A DNA stretch of 24,616 nt from CAZDYP01 sp964509505. Its GTDB lineage: Bacteria; Chloroflexota; Anaerolineae; JACRMK01. The position numbers and the translations under genes were made by a program. Under the pieces are notes generated by a model that saw nothing but the letters and a program-made list of their open reading frames with translations, had not been told where the DNA came from and did no database searches. The stretch lies in assembly GCA_964509505.1 (NCBI GenBank), contig CAZDYP010000066.1:1-24616 (forward strand), given 5' to 3'. Shown piece after piece: positions 7,845 through 15,865 of this stretch (positions are counted from its first letter, which is position 1; each line of letters opens with the position of its first letter).

Positions 7845-8627
7845 TTAAGCCGTGAGCGCTATCGCCGCGCCAAAGCATCCATTCTGTCGTCGCTCCGCGC
7901 GCGCCGAATAAAAATCTTGCGCTTGACATGACGTGCAAATCCCCGCCACCTCGATTTCGCGCACACCCGCCGCAGCCAACATGGCGCGATTCGCTTCCCA
8001 TAAATCCAGATACGCTTTGCCATTACATTCTTGCAACCATGCGCGCCCTTGCGCGTGTCGTGCGATGAAAGCCTGTTGCACCTCCGCGCCGATATGATAA
8101 CAACACGCGCCAATCCCGGGCCCGATGCCCGCAATGAGCTCCGACGGTTTCGTGTCGAACGCATCCTGCATCGCTTTTACCATCACGCCTGCGATATTCG
8201 CCAACGTGCCGCGCCACCCCGCGTGAGCGACCCCAATCGCACGGCGCCGCGGATCATAGACGAACACAGGCGGACAATCGGCGTGGCGTTGCAGCAACAC
8301 CGTATGCGGCGTGCGCGTGATGAGCGCGTCACAATCAGGCACACACTGACCGCGTTGCGCGCCATCCACGACGACGACATGGTTGCCATGCACTTGTCTC
8401 GATGTGACGGCAGCGTGTGGAGTGTAGCCCAATGCGCCATATACACGCCGATAATTTTCAGTCACGTTCTCTGGCGTATCGCCTGTGGTGATGCTCAGAT
8501 TGAGCGAGCGCCACGGCTGAGGACTGACGCCGCCGTGTCGCGCGAATACGGCATGAACCAACGAGGGCTGAACGCGCAACGAGGCAAATTCGTAAGCGAC
8601 GAGGGAACCGCGGGGAGAGCGAATCAT
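7845..8627 (-). CDS. pgeF: PgeF/YfiH/YlmD multicopper-oxidase-like (laccase domain) protein
   Basis: A 260-residue protein of the DUF152 family. The zinc-binding/catalytic triad His-Cys-His is visible: H80 in SRQVHG, C118 in HADCPP and H135 in GVAHAGWRGT. GIGPGIGACCY and CTSCQAQDFYSARAE follow as in the family. Members act as purine nucleoside phosphorylase/adenosine deaminase (FAMIN-like) enzymes; the E. coli protein has also been described as a peptidoglycan editing factor. In Gram-positive bacteria ylmD sits with ylmE (yggS), ylmF (sepF), ylmG (yggT) near ftsZ. Here the order pgeF-yggS-yggT-yggU is kept but sepF and ftsZ are not in the window. No Shine-Dalgarno is seen. Confidence 0.88.
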   Translation of the reverse strand: MIRSPRGSLVAYEFASLRVQPSLVHAVFARHGGVSPQPWRSLNLSITTGDTPENVTENYRRVYGALGYTPHAAVTSRQVHGNHVVVVDGAQRGQCVPDCDALITRTPHTVLLQRHADCPPVFVYDPRRRAIGVAHAGWRGTLANIAGVMVKAMQDAFDTKPSELIAGIGPGIGACCYHIGAEVQQAFIARHAQGRAWLQECNGKAYLDLWEANRAMLAAAGVREIEVAGICTSCQAQDFYSARAERRQNGCFGAAIALTA

Positions 8628-8649
8628 AGATGTAGCGTCAAAGTATCAT

Positions 8650-8725
8650 GCGTCAAGTGTCAGGTTGAAGCCTCAAGAGCAACATCCCCTTGACCCTTGA
8701 CACTTGACACTTGACCCATTGACAC
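8650..8725. repeat. Heptamer inverted array, locus 5
   Basis: Right block: TTGACCC and TTGACAC units in phase from 8690 to 8717, then one extra A and another unit at 8719-8725. Left block: TCAAGTGTCA at 8653-8662, which pairs with TGACACTTGA at 8698-8707 or, one unit later, at 8705-8714. It fills the gap between etfA (stop at 8733) and pgeF (start at 8627). Confidence 0.87.
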
Positions 8726-8732
8726 CTAGCGC

Positions 8733-9710
8733 TTACTGCGCCTTGAGCTTCTTCACTTCTTCGGTCAGCAACGGCAGCAGTTTCAACCCATCGCCGACGA
8801 TGCCGTAGTCTGCGACCTTGAAAATGGGCGCTTCAGGATCTTTGTTGATGGCGACGATCACCTTCGATGTTTTCATGCCGACGAGATGCTGCATCGCACC
8901 CGACACGCCCACCGCAATGTAGAGCGATGGCGACACCGTCTTGCCGGTTTGCCCAACCTGCTCTGCATACGGACGCCAACCCGCATCCACGACCGCGCGG
9001 GTTGCGCCTGCCGCGCCGCCCAACACACTCGCCAAGGCTTCGACGAGGTGAAAATTTTCGGGCCCTTGCATCCCACGTCCGCCTGTGACGACGATAGGCG
9101 CTTCAGTCAGCTCAACTTTGTTGGATTGCGCCTTCGTGACCTCGATGACTTTCACTTTCGGCGCAACAGGTGTAATGCTTAACGCTTCAACCGTCGCGCT
9201 CGCGTCCGAAGCAGCCGCTGGCGCGAATGCATTCTGCCGCAACGTCGCAACGAGCGGCAGCTTCTCTGGTTGATAGACGGCCATAGCGCGGCCCCCATAC
9301 ACAGGTCGCGTGATGCTAACCTTGCCGCCCTCGACGACGAACCCTGTGCAATCGCTGGTGAGCGCACAATTGAGTCGCGTCGCCACACGCGGCGCGAGCT
9401 CCAAACCCATCGGCGTTGCGCCTAAGAAGATCGCAGCGGGTTGCGCGCGCTTCGCCACCTCGACGACCACGGCAGCATAACCTGCGCCATCGAACTTTGC
9501 CAACGCTGCGTCGTCGGCGCAATACACTTTGCTCGCGCCAGACGCGCCCAATGACCCAGCGACATCTTTCACCCCACTGCCTAAGACGACTGCTTCAACG
9601 CTGCCGCCTAATTGCGCGGCGAGTCGTCCCGCCTCACCCAACGCTTGATACGTAATGCTCTTGAATTTTCCGTCGCTCTGTTCGGCGACGACGAGTATAG
9701 TATTCGTCAT
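8733..9710 (-). CDS. etfA: Electron transfer flavoprotein alpha subunit
   Basis: A 325-residue protein. The N-terminal half (MTNTILVVAEQSDG onward) is the ETF Rossmann-like domain. The C-terminal half carries the FAD-binding signature: VVTGGRGMQGPENF, GQTGKTVSPSLYIAVGVSGA, and INKDPEAPIFKVADYGIVGD. With EtfB it forms a heterodimer that takes electrons from acyl-CoA dehydrogenase and passes them to the quinone pool via an ETF:quinone oxidoreductase (not in this window). It follows etfB by 82 bases filled by a heptamer array; a GGAG lies about 11 bases upstream of the ATG. Confidence 0.95.
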   Translation of the reverse strand: MTNTILVVAEQSDGKFKSITYQALGEAGRLAAQLGGSVEAVVLGSGVKDVAGSLGASGASKVYCADDAALAKFDGAGYAAVVVEVAKRAQPAAIFLGATPMGLELAPRVATRLNCALTSDCTGFVVEGGKVSITRPVYGGRAMAVYQPEKLPLVATLRQNAFAPAAASDASATVEALSITPVAPKVKVIEVTKAQSNKVELTEAPIVVTGGRGMQGPENFHLVEALASVLGGAAGATRAVVDAGWRPYAEQVGQTGKTVSPSLYIAVGVSGAMQHLVGMKTSKVIVAINKDPEAPIFKVADYGIVGDGLKLLPLLTEEVKKLKAQ

Positions 9711-9735
9711 GCTTTGATGCTCCGCAAAGTTTCAT

Positions 9736-9789
9736 GCGTCAAGCGCCATGTGCCATGCGCCAACTTGACCCCTGACACCTGACACTTGA
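9736..9789. repeat. Heptamer array between etfB and etfA, locus 6
   Basis: Seven consecutive 7-base units in phase from 9736 to 9784 plus a partial one. The first four are GYGYCAW-like (GCGCCAT, GTGCCAT), the rest CYTGACM-like. Unlike other loci, the two halves pair only weakly (GTCAAG with CTTGAC). The array stops three bases from the etfB stop codon. Confidence 0.85.
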
Positions 9790-9792
9790 TTC

Positions 9793-10566
9793 TTAAATCA
9801 CTTTCGCTTGCTCGCGCAACGCCTTCACCAGCTCCTTCACCTGCTCCGTAGGGTCGCCGCCGATCAATCGTCCTGCTTGGCGACCGGGCGGCATATCGAG
9901 CTTCGTCAGCTTCACACGCGGCGCGAGTACGTCGCTGCCAACGCCAAGCGAGGCAATGTCCATTTCTTGGATGGGCTTCTTCTTCGCGCCCATGATGCCC
10001 TTGAGCGTCGGGTAGCGTGGCTCGGTGGATTGCGACGACGTGACGAGCGCGGGCAAGCTGACTTCGAGCAGCTCTTTGCCGCCTTCCACATCCCGTTGTA
10101 TGCGCGCGGTATTACCATTGATCGTCGTCGAGCGCACCGCATGAACGAGCGGTAAGTCGAGCAGTTCACTCAACGCGACCCCGACCCAACCCTGATCGTC
10201 GTCTGCGCCTTTCATGCCTGCCATCAACAAATCGAAGCCCAGCTTCTGCGCGGCCGCTGCGAGGATGTGAGCGACGGCTAGACCATCGAGCTCGTGTGCT
10301 TTGTCGGACTTGATGATGACTGCATCATCCGCGCCCATCGCCAAACCTTGCATAATCGTCTCGCGCACCCGCGCGGGGCCCAGCGTGACCAACGTGATCT
10401 TGGCGCTGGCATCCTTGTCTTTGATTTGCAACGCCTGTTCGAGCGCGTACTCGTCATACGGCGAAGCCGCGTACTTGTCAATCTTCGATGCATCCACTTG
10501 GTTGTTCGCAACCGTAATGGGCGACGCGGTGTCGGGAATTTGTTTCACAAATACAAGTATCTTCAT
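9793..10566 (-). CDS. etfB: Electron transfer flavoprotein beta subunit
   Basis: A 257-residue protein starting MKILVFVKQIPDT, typical of EtfB. Other family blocks are SPYDEYALEQAL, GADDAVIIKSDKAHELDG, MAGMKGADDDQGWVG (the AMP-binding region) and the beta-subunit signature around GGKELLEVSLPALVTS, then RYPTLKGIMGAKKKPI, the recognition loop that docks on the dehydrogenase. The ATG has GGAGA five bases upstream. The gene lies between an acyl-CoA dehydrogenase and etfA on the same strand, a usual fatty-acid or amino-acid oxidation operon. Confidence 0.95.
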   Translation of the reverse strand: MKILVFVKQIPDTASPITVANNQVDASKIDKYAASPYDEYALEQALQIKDKDASAKITLVTLGPARVRETIMQGLAMGADDAVIIKSDKAHELDGLAVAHILAAAAQKLGFDLLMAGMKGADDDQGWVGVALSELLDLPLVHAVRSTTINGNTARIQRDVEGGKELLEVSLPALVTSSQSTEPRYPTLKGIMGAKKKPIQEMDIASLGVGSDVLAPRVKLTKLDMPPGRQAGRLIGGDPTEQVKELVKALREQAKVI

Positions 10567-10579
10567 TCAATCTCCATAC

Positions 10580-10667
10580 ACTGAGGAAATCAGAGGAAAT
10601 TAGGGGCGCTCAGAGGAGCTTAGGGAACCGATTTCCCCTAATCTCCCGTATTTTCCCTTATCTCCTT
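10580..10667. repeat. Degenerate purine/pyrimidine inverted array, locus 7
   Basis: A purine-rich block of GAGGAAAT-like and AGAGGA-like words (10580-10626) is followed by a pyrimidine-rich block of TCCCCTAA-like and TCTCC words (10632-10667). ATTAGGGG at 10599-10606 pairs with CCCCTAAT at 10635-10642. The period of about 7 is less regular than elsewhere. It lies between the acyl-CoA dehydrogenase stop and the etfB start. Confidence 0.65.
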
Positions 10668-10669
10668 TT

Positions 10670-11436
10670 TTACCGTAATAGCTGTCGGGCAATCACCACC
10701 CGTTGAATCTGATTCGTGCCTTCGTAAATTTGGATGAGTTTCGCATCGCGCATGAATTTCTCGACGGGATAATCGCGCATGTAGCCATAACCGCCGAAGA
10801 CTTGCACCGCATCCGTCGTGACTTGCATGGCGATATCGGACGCATAACATTTGGCAATGGCGGATTCGAGCGAAGCGCGTTGACCGTTGTCCACCAGCCA
10901 CGCCGCTTTCCATGTAATCAATCGCGCCGTTTCGATTTTGATGGACATGTCGGCAAGAATCGCTTGAATCATTTGGAAGTTGGCGATGGGTTGGCCGAAC
11001 GCTTGACGTTGCTTCGCGTATGCAATCGCTGCGTCCATCGCCGCACGCGCCAATCCCACCGCGAGCGCGCCGATGCTCGCGCGCGATTGGTCGAGCGTCT
11101 TCATGGCGAGCTTGAAGCCCTCGCCCTCGTTGCCTAAGCGATTCTTTGCAGGCACGACGACCTCTTGATACACCATCTGCGCGGTGTTCGCCGCGCGCTG
11201 CCCCATCTTGTCTTCTTCTTTGCCTGCGACGACGCCGGGCGTGTCGGATGGAACGACGAAGGCGCTGACGCCATTCGCGCCCTTACTTGCATCGGTCATC
11301 GCAAAGACGACTTGGTACGTCGCCACGCCGCCATTGGTGATGAATTGCTTGGCGCCATTCAGCACATACTCATTGCCGACCTTGCGCGCAGTCACCTTCA
11401 TGTTCGCCGCATCGGAGCCCGATTGCGGTTCGGTCA
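10670..11436 (-). CDS. Acyl-CoA dehydrogenase, C-terminal two-thirds (5' part lost in gap)
   Basis: About 255 residues of a FAD-dependent acyl-CoA dehydrogenase. The visible part begins at TEPQSGSDA, the FAD/substrate loop in the middle domain, and contains FITNGG, KMGQRAANT, the C-terminal helical domain RQAFGQPIANFQ, and VFGGYGYMRDYPVEK, ending with QIYEGTNQIQR, whose Glu is the usual catalytic base of short-chain enzymes. The family is about 380 residues, so roughly 125-130 N-terminal residues are missing. The sequence on the other side of the 100-N gap does not encode them, so the true gap must be longer than about 380 bases. Electrons go to EtfAB encoded immediately downstream. Confidence 0.93.
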
Positions 11437-11536
11437 NNNNNNNNNNNNNNNNNNNNNNNNNNNNNNNNNNNNNNNNNNNNNNNNNNNNNNNNNNNNNNNN
11501 NNNNNNNNNNNNNNNNNNNNNNNNNNNNNNNNNNNN
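11437..11536. other. Assembly gap (100 N)
   Basis: Exactly 100 N, the usual placeholder for a scaffold gap of unknown size. It interrupts the acyl-CoA dehydrogenase gene. Any reading frame that crosses it is artificial. Confidence 0.99.
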
Positions 11537-11780
11537 TTGCGAGTATTGTTTGCGAAGCAATCCCCACACAAGACTTTTGCGTTCAGGTCCAGAAAAAGTG
11601 AAACTCTGCAGGCGTGCGTTCTCGACGTGTCGTCGCGCGCATGGGGGTCGGCGTTGGAGAACGCCACCGCCTCGCCTCACACGCTTTCTGGATGTGAGCG
11701 GACTTTTGTAATGACCGTGTAGCATGACCAGCGCAAAGACAACCGCTCTTGAACGTCCGATTCATGGGTGGGTTTGTGTT
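11537..11780. other. Gap-flanking stretch with no supportable gene
   Basis: Together with the gap this makes 344 bases without a gene. No frame on either strand has a family motif, a Shine-Dalgarno start and normal length. At the gap edge, 11537-11556 holds a direct repeat-like pair (TTGCGAGTATTG then TTTGCGAAGC) resembling dispersed GCGAAGCAATC-type repeats, which may be why assembly broke here. The stretch may also be part of a promoter region or a gene tail hidden by the gap. Confidence 0.6.
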
Positions 11781-12401
11781 TCAATCTGACTGACCGAGCG
11801 CCCATCTCAACCCATACCACATCACCCCCACGGCTTCGCGCAGCTCGCGTACGATGCGCTCTACGACGTTCATCGGTCCCGTCGTCGCTTCTGCTGGACT
11901 TGGATATGTGATGATGCGTTGTTGCTCGAACATCGTCGTCGCGCGGTACAGGTGAAAGCCGTCGCTGACGACGATGGCGGATTGCCAACGAGACTCACGC
12001 ATGAGGCGCGCCGTATATGCCGCGTTCTGTTCCGTGTTGCGCGCCTGGTCTTCGAGGATGATGGCGCTCGCTGGTACGCCCAACTCGACAACGCGACTAC
12101 AGGCGACAATGGCTTCGGAGGGCGGATACGAGCCAATGCCACCTGTGCACAGCACACGCGGCGCAAGCCCACGATGATACAGTGCGGCGGCATGGAACGC
12201 GCGTCGCTCAAGCGACGGACCAACACGCCCACCCGGATAAACCATCGAGCCAAGCAGGACAATGACATCGGAGGGTTGCGCGCGGTCAACTTGTCCAAAT
12301 TGGTCAATGCGCGCCCATAAGCCGCTGAAAGCAAAGCAGCTCATCACCACCCCAACGAATAGCACACGCAACCCACTCGCTTGCATCACCTCTATATCCA
12401 T
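11781..12401 (-). CDS. YdcF/SanA/ElyC-like (DUF218) membrane-anchored protein
   Basis: A 206-residue protein with one N-terminal membrane helix (about residues 10-30) and a DUF218 domain: DVIVLLGSMVYPGGRVGPSLERR, VLCTGGIGS, LEDQARNTEQNAAYT and VVSDGFHLYRA are the family blocks. Members include E. coli SanA, ElyC and YdcF, linked to envelope integrity and peptidoglycan or enterobacterial common antigen metabolism, with a nucleotide-like binding fold. The exact role is unknown. A strong hairpin ends six bases upstream of the ATG and no Shine-Dalgarno lies between, so the start is either SD-independent or internal (Met6). Confidence 0.85.
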   Translation of the reverse strand: MDIEVMQASGLRVLFVGVVMSCFAFSGLWARIDQFGQVDRAQPSDVIVLLGSMVYPGGRVGPSLERRAFHAAALYHRGLAPRVLCTGGIGSYPPSEAIVACSRVVELGVPASAIILEDQARNTEQNAAYTARLMRESRWQSAIVVSDGFHLYRATTMFEQQRIITYPSPAEATTGPMNVVERIVRELREAVGVMWYGLRWALGQSD

Positions 12402-12407
12402 TCACAC

Positions 12408-12455
12408 AGAAACCCGTTTTCCAACCCAACCCTATCGGAAAACGGGTTTCTTTTT
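12408..12455. terminator. Strong hairpin with T tract (terminator-like or dispersed repeat)
   Basis: A perfect 15-bp stem: AGAAACCCGTTTTCC at 12408-12422 pairs with GGAAAACGGGTTTCT at 12437-12451 around a 14-base loop. A TTTTT tract follows on the plus strand. Both flanking genes are on the minus strand, where the 3' side is not T-rich, so for the cstB-like gene upstream it would be a weak terminator. A near-identical stem occurs at 24520-24555. Confidence 0.75.
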
Positions 12456-12477
12456 ACTCCCCACTTTTCTTTCTTCC

Positions 12478-13836
12478 TCACTTCTCAATCGGCAACCCCG
12501 CCCTCGCCCACTCGTCAAAGCCACTCGCCGCATTCACGACTTCCTTGAAACCCTCATGCGCCAACAGGCTCGCCGCGCTGCTGGAGCGGGTCCCACCCGC
12601 GCACATCACGACGATGGGTTTGTCTTTGGGCAACTTGGTCAATTGCGTAGGCAATTGCGCCAACGGGACGAGCTGCGCGTGCGGCGCATGACCGCTCGCA
12701 TATTCGTTTTTCTCACGCACATCCAGCAACGTCACCGCGCCTTGCTGGAGCGCCGCGTTGAGTCGCAACGGCGTCCACTGCGCCAACTTGGCTTGCGGCA
12801 ATTTCTTAGCCTCGGCCGTCGTCAGAAAACCTACGCAACCATCCAACCCCACACGCGACGCAGCGACCATTGCGCGCAAACACTCGGCTTCGTTGCGTGC
12901 GACGAAAATAAATTTGGTTTGTGGCGGCACGATGAAGCCCAAGCGCGTCGAGAATTGATTGGAGGACAAAGCGACGTTGAGCGCGCCCTTCACATGCCCC
13001 GCGCCAAACGCATTGGATTCGCGCGTATCCACGACAATGACCTCTTCTTTGAGCAATCGCTTGGCTTGTGTCGCGCTCAAGGGTTTCGCTTTCAGCTCGC
13101 CTAAGACAGGCGGCCCCTCACGATTGAGTTGCTTGATGAACGGCACGTTGGGGGGTTGCGAAGGCAAGTCGCTGATGAGTGAAACGACAAACTCGGACTC
13201 GTCCTCAATTTGCAAGGCATGATTGAAGCGTCGCTCGAAGCCCAACGTCGTCGAGAGCTTCGCCGACATCGCGCGTCCACACAACGACCCCGCGCCATGT
13301 CCTGGATACACTTCGAGGCGATCGGGCAGTTGCATGAGCTCGCGCATGGTATGATACATTTGATGAGCGAGTTGTTTCGTCGCCGCCTCGCCCAAGAGGT
13401 CCGGGCGTCCGATGTCGCCGACGAACAACGAATCGCCCGTCAAGATGAACCACGGTTCGGATGAGCGGGTGGTATCGGTGACGGCGATACAAATGTGTTC
13501 AGGCGTATGGCCGGGCGTGAACAACGCGCGCAGTTTCACCTGACCAACCATCAATTCATCGCCATGCTTGAAGGGTTGATGCGGAAACGTCGCGCCGCCC
13601 TCAGGATGTAGGTAGATGGTCGCGCCCGTGCGCGCGACGAGCTCGGTGTTGCCTGAAACATGGTCGGCGTGGATGTGAGTCTCGATGATGTGCGTGATCT
13701 GCGCGCCTTGCGCTTGCGCCGTCTCCAAATAGATGTCCACGTCGCGTTGCGGATCAACCACAGCGGCGACGCCCGCATCGCTGATGAAATACGATTGACA
13801 AGCCAAGCCCTCGAGTGAGAATTGTTTGAAGAACAT
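12478..13836 (-). CDS. CstB-like persulfide dioxygenase-rhodanese fusion
   Basis: A 452-residue protein. Residues about 1-230 are a metallo-beta-lactamase domain of the ETHE1/persulfide dioxygenase type: THIHADH (H54, H56, D58, H59), GHTPEH (H110), GDSLFVGDIGRPDL (D135) and YPGHGAG (H180); H54, H110 and D135 are the expected mononuclear iron ligands. Residues about 270-365 are a rhodanese-like domain whose active loop reads VARNEAECLR and lacks the normal CxxGxR, so it is probably inactive. Residues about 370-450 are a second rhodanese with an intact loop CAGGTRS (C412). This MBL, degenerate rhodanese, active rhodanese order matches CstB, which turns persulfides into thiosulfate. ATG 13836 has AAGAGGTG upstream. 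A frame extending 30 codons further is not used. Confidence 0.9.
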   Translation of the reverse strand: MFFKQFSLEGLACQSYFISDAGVAAVVDPQRDVDIYLETAQAQGAQITHIIETHIHADHVSGNTELVARTGATIYLHPEGGATFPHQPFKHGDELMVGQVKLRALFTPGHTPEHICIAVTDTTRSSEPWFILTGDSLFVGDIGRPDLLGEAATKQLAHQMYHTMRELMQLPDRLEVYPGHGAGSLCGRAMSAKLSTTLGFERRFNHALQIEDESEFVVSLISDLPSQPPNVPFIKQLNREGPPVLGELKAKPLSATQAKRLLKEEVIVVDTRESNAFGAGHVKGALNVALSSNQFSTRLGFIVPPQTKFIFVARNEAECLRAMVAASRVGLDGCVGFLTTAEAKKLPQAKLAQWTPLRLNAALQQGAVTLLDVREKNEYASGHAPHAQLVPLAQLPTQLTKLPKDKPIVVMCAGGTRSSSAASLLAHEGFKEVVNAASGFDEWARAGLPIEK

Positions 13837-14048
13837 CGGACACCTCTTGGTGGTAAAACCATGATTGATTATGAACTGATTCGCGCGCATTCTAGCACGC
13901 AGCACAAGAGCTTGCAATTTTCCCACACGACCTCGTAAAATGCCGCCTTAGTCGCTACTCCCTCGTCTTTGGCGAAACGCTTTCTGTGCGCCACATCATT
14001 GGGTTCATCTTCGCGCTGATTGGGCTATATTTCATCGTGACGCGCTAA

Positions 14049-14076
14049 GGGCAAGGGCAAGCGCAAGGCTTGCCCC
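14049..14076. repeat. Short GGGCAA tandem/inverted repeat, locus 8
   Basis: GGGCAA units recur with period 6, and GGGCAAG at 14055-14061 pairs with CTTGCCC at 14069-14075 to form a small hairpin. It lies three bases from the PIG-L stop codon and could serve that minus-strand gene as a weak terminator, although there is no T tract. Confidence 0.6.
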
Positions 14077-14078
14077 TA

Positions 14079-14888
14079 CTATCGCAACCCTTCAAACAAA
14101 TCGCGCTCGGTGGCGCGCCCGCCGTTGACGAGACTATACGCGCGATAAAAATTTTGGGCGCCGAGCAATTCTGTATGCCGCTGCCCCACCACGGACACGA
14201 TAGCTTGAAACGACGCCAGTTGACTGCGATGACATTGAATCGCCTGCCAAGCGGTGCGCCAATGGGCGAGTGTGTCAATGCGCGTCGTAATCGCCCAGTC
14301 CTCCCAAGCAACCGCGTGGCGTATCACCCCATCCACTGGCATCACAATTTCGCCGATGATGGCTTGATAAGCGTCTATGAACGATTGGGGTTCAGCCATG
14401 TAATACAGCTTAGAGACGCGGTGCGGCGCATGGTTGCCGCCATCTGCATAACTCGCATCAGCCGCGCAGACGAGCGCGGCGTGCGTGAATTGCGCGATGG
14501 CGATGTGGTCGGGATGCCCATACGCGCCAAACGAGTCAAACGTGATGACGACCTGCGGACGAATGCGGCGCACATGCTGAACGATTTTGCGGATGGCTTC
14601 GGCGGGATGCGCTTGGTCGAGGTCGCCGTCAAGGTAGTCCAAGAAATTGACTTCGCGCAAACCCAAGACGCGCGCCGCCGCAAGCAACTCTGCTTCGCGG
14701 ATTTTGCCCAATGCTTCCAAGCCGGGAAAATCTTTTTCGTCGCCATTCCAACCCCGCTCGCCGCGCGTCGCCGTAACCAGATACGTCTCGAAGCCGTCAG
14801 CAGCATACTTCGCCAACGTACCGCCCAATCCCAACGATTCATCGTCGGGATGCGCCAGTACGCACAACAGTTTGAGTAGTTCGGTCAT
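14079..14888 (-). CDS. PIG-L family zinc-dependent deacetylase
   Basis: A 269-residue LmbE/PIG-L protein. The zinc-binding motif HPDDE is at residues 13-17 and the second motif GHPDH at 124-128 (H125, D127, H128). TATRGERGW and EALGKIREAELLAAARVLG are also family blocks. Members remove N-acetyl groups from GlcNAc-containing substrates (MshB, BshB, GlcNAc-PI) or act on other amides (Mca). Which one applies here cannot be told. ATG 14888 has GAGGAG five bases upstream. It lies 56 bases behind the HDAC-fold gene, so rhaI, the HDAC-like gene and this gene probably form one transcript. Confidence 0.9.
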   Translation of the reverse strand: MTELLKLLCVLAHPDDESLGLGGTLAKYAADGFETYLVTATRGERGWNGDEKDFPGLEALGKIREAELLAAARVLGLREVNFLDYLDGDLDQAHPAEAIRKIVQHVRRIRPQVVITFDSFGAYGHPDHIAIAQFTHAALVCAADASYADGGNHAPHRVSKLYYMAEPQSFIDAYQAIIGEIVMPVDGVIRHAVAWEDWAITTRIDTLAHWRTAWQAIQCHRSQLASFQAIVSVVGQRHTELLGAQNFYRAYSLVNGGRATERDLFEGLR

Positions 14889-14944
14889 CGTGTCTCCTCG
14901 TCACACTATGGTGGAGATCCTAGAGCGCTTCGCTCTGAAAGGCA

Positions 14945-15865
14945 TCAAGTGGGCATTGGTGGTAGGGTTACTACCCGCGGCACGGGCGCGGAGGCGATAG
15001 CTACTGTCAGCCGATGCAACGCGACCAACTCTTCGCGTGTCAAGCGCGGTCCGATGTAACCGCCTGCCAACGTGAACGCGATGGGAATGTCGCGCTGCCG
15101 ACACCACGCGAACACCATGCGCTCACGTTCTGCGAGCAACGCGGTCGTGACGCCGCGCGCGCCGCCGTACATGCAACGCTCGTGCGGATCCATCCCCGCA
15201 TTGTAAATACATAAATCGAAGCGCGGCGCATCGTGTTCCAATTGATGTAAGCGCGTTTGCAACATTGGCAGATAGGTTTCCGCTTCGTCAATCACCCGCA
15301 ACTGTTGTCGCGCTTGTGGCTCGTACCAATCGAACTCATGCACTGCGAGGTCAACCTGCCAAATGGCGGGATGGGAGGCAATGAGCGATGCGGTGCCGCC
15401 GCCGCAATGTGCGTCCAAGTCCAAAATCAAAATTGTTTGCGCGCCTGCGGAGAGAGCGGCTAACGCAGCGCTCACCAAGCCATTGAAGGTGCAGAAGCCC
15501 GCGCCCCGACCATAGCGCGCATGATGCAAGCCACTCGACAACGTACCAGCCACACCATCGCGCAACGCGCACAACGCCGCCTCGACCATGCCGCCATTCG
15601 ACGCGCACACCATCTCCCACCACGACGCATCCCATCGCAACGCCGATGATTCAGCGAGCGCGCGCGGCTTGCCCGTGAGAACTGCTTGTACGTAATGCGG
15701 GTCATGCACCGCGCAAAGCTGCTCCTTAGTCAATGGCGTTGGCGCGACAAGCTCGACGTGCGCGATTGGTTGCGTTGACAATGAATCAGCAACCCATTGC
15801 GCCTTGCGCGTCGTGTCGAAGGCGTGAGCGGCAAGCGTGTAACTGGGGCTGTAGAAGAGTTTCAT
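14945..15865 (-). CDS. Histone-deacetylase superfamily protein
   Basis: A 306-residue arginase/HDAC-fold enzyme. Conserved residues are all visible: the His pair H114-H115 in SSGLHHARYGRGAGFCTFNG, zinc ligands D151 and H153 in ILDLDAHCGGGT and D226 in YNAGMDPHE, and the catalytic Tyr region LAGGY (Y270). Bacterial members include acetylpolyamine amidohydrolases, AcuC-like lysine deacetylases and others; the sequence does not tell which. Its ATG overlaps the stop of rhaI (ATGA, four bases shared), suggesting translational coupling. Its pairing with a rhamnose isomerase is unusual. Confidence 0.9.
   Translation of the reverse strand: MKLFYSPSYTLAAHAFDTTRKAQWVADSLSTQPIAHVELVAPTPLTKEQLCAVHDPHYVQAVLTGKPRALAESSALRWDASWWEMVCASNGGMVEAALCALRDGVAGTLSSGLHHARYGRGAGFCTFNGLVSAALAALSAGAQTILILDLDAHCGGGTASLIASHPAIWQVDLAVHEFDWYEPQARQQLRVIDEAETYLPMLQTRLHQLEHDAPRFDLCIYNAGMDPHERCMYGGARGVTTALLAERERMVFAWCRQRDIPIAFTLAGGYIGPRLTREELVALHRLTVAIASAPVPRVVTLPPMPT

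Noticed and set aside
10670..11725. A single 351-codon gene across the N gap
   Set aside because: The part beyond the gap has no acyl-CoA dehydrogenase sequence; the open frame exists only because N codons contain no stops.
11537..11780. A tRNA or small RNA gene beside the gap
   Set aside because: No cloverleaf, anticodon arm or T-loop sequence could be fitted.
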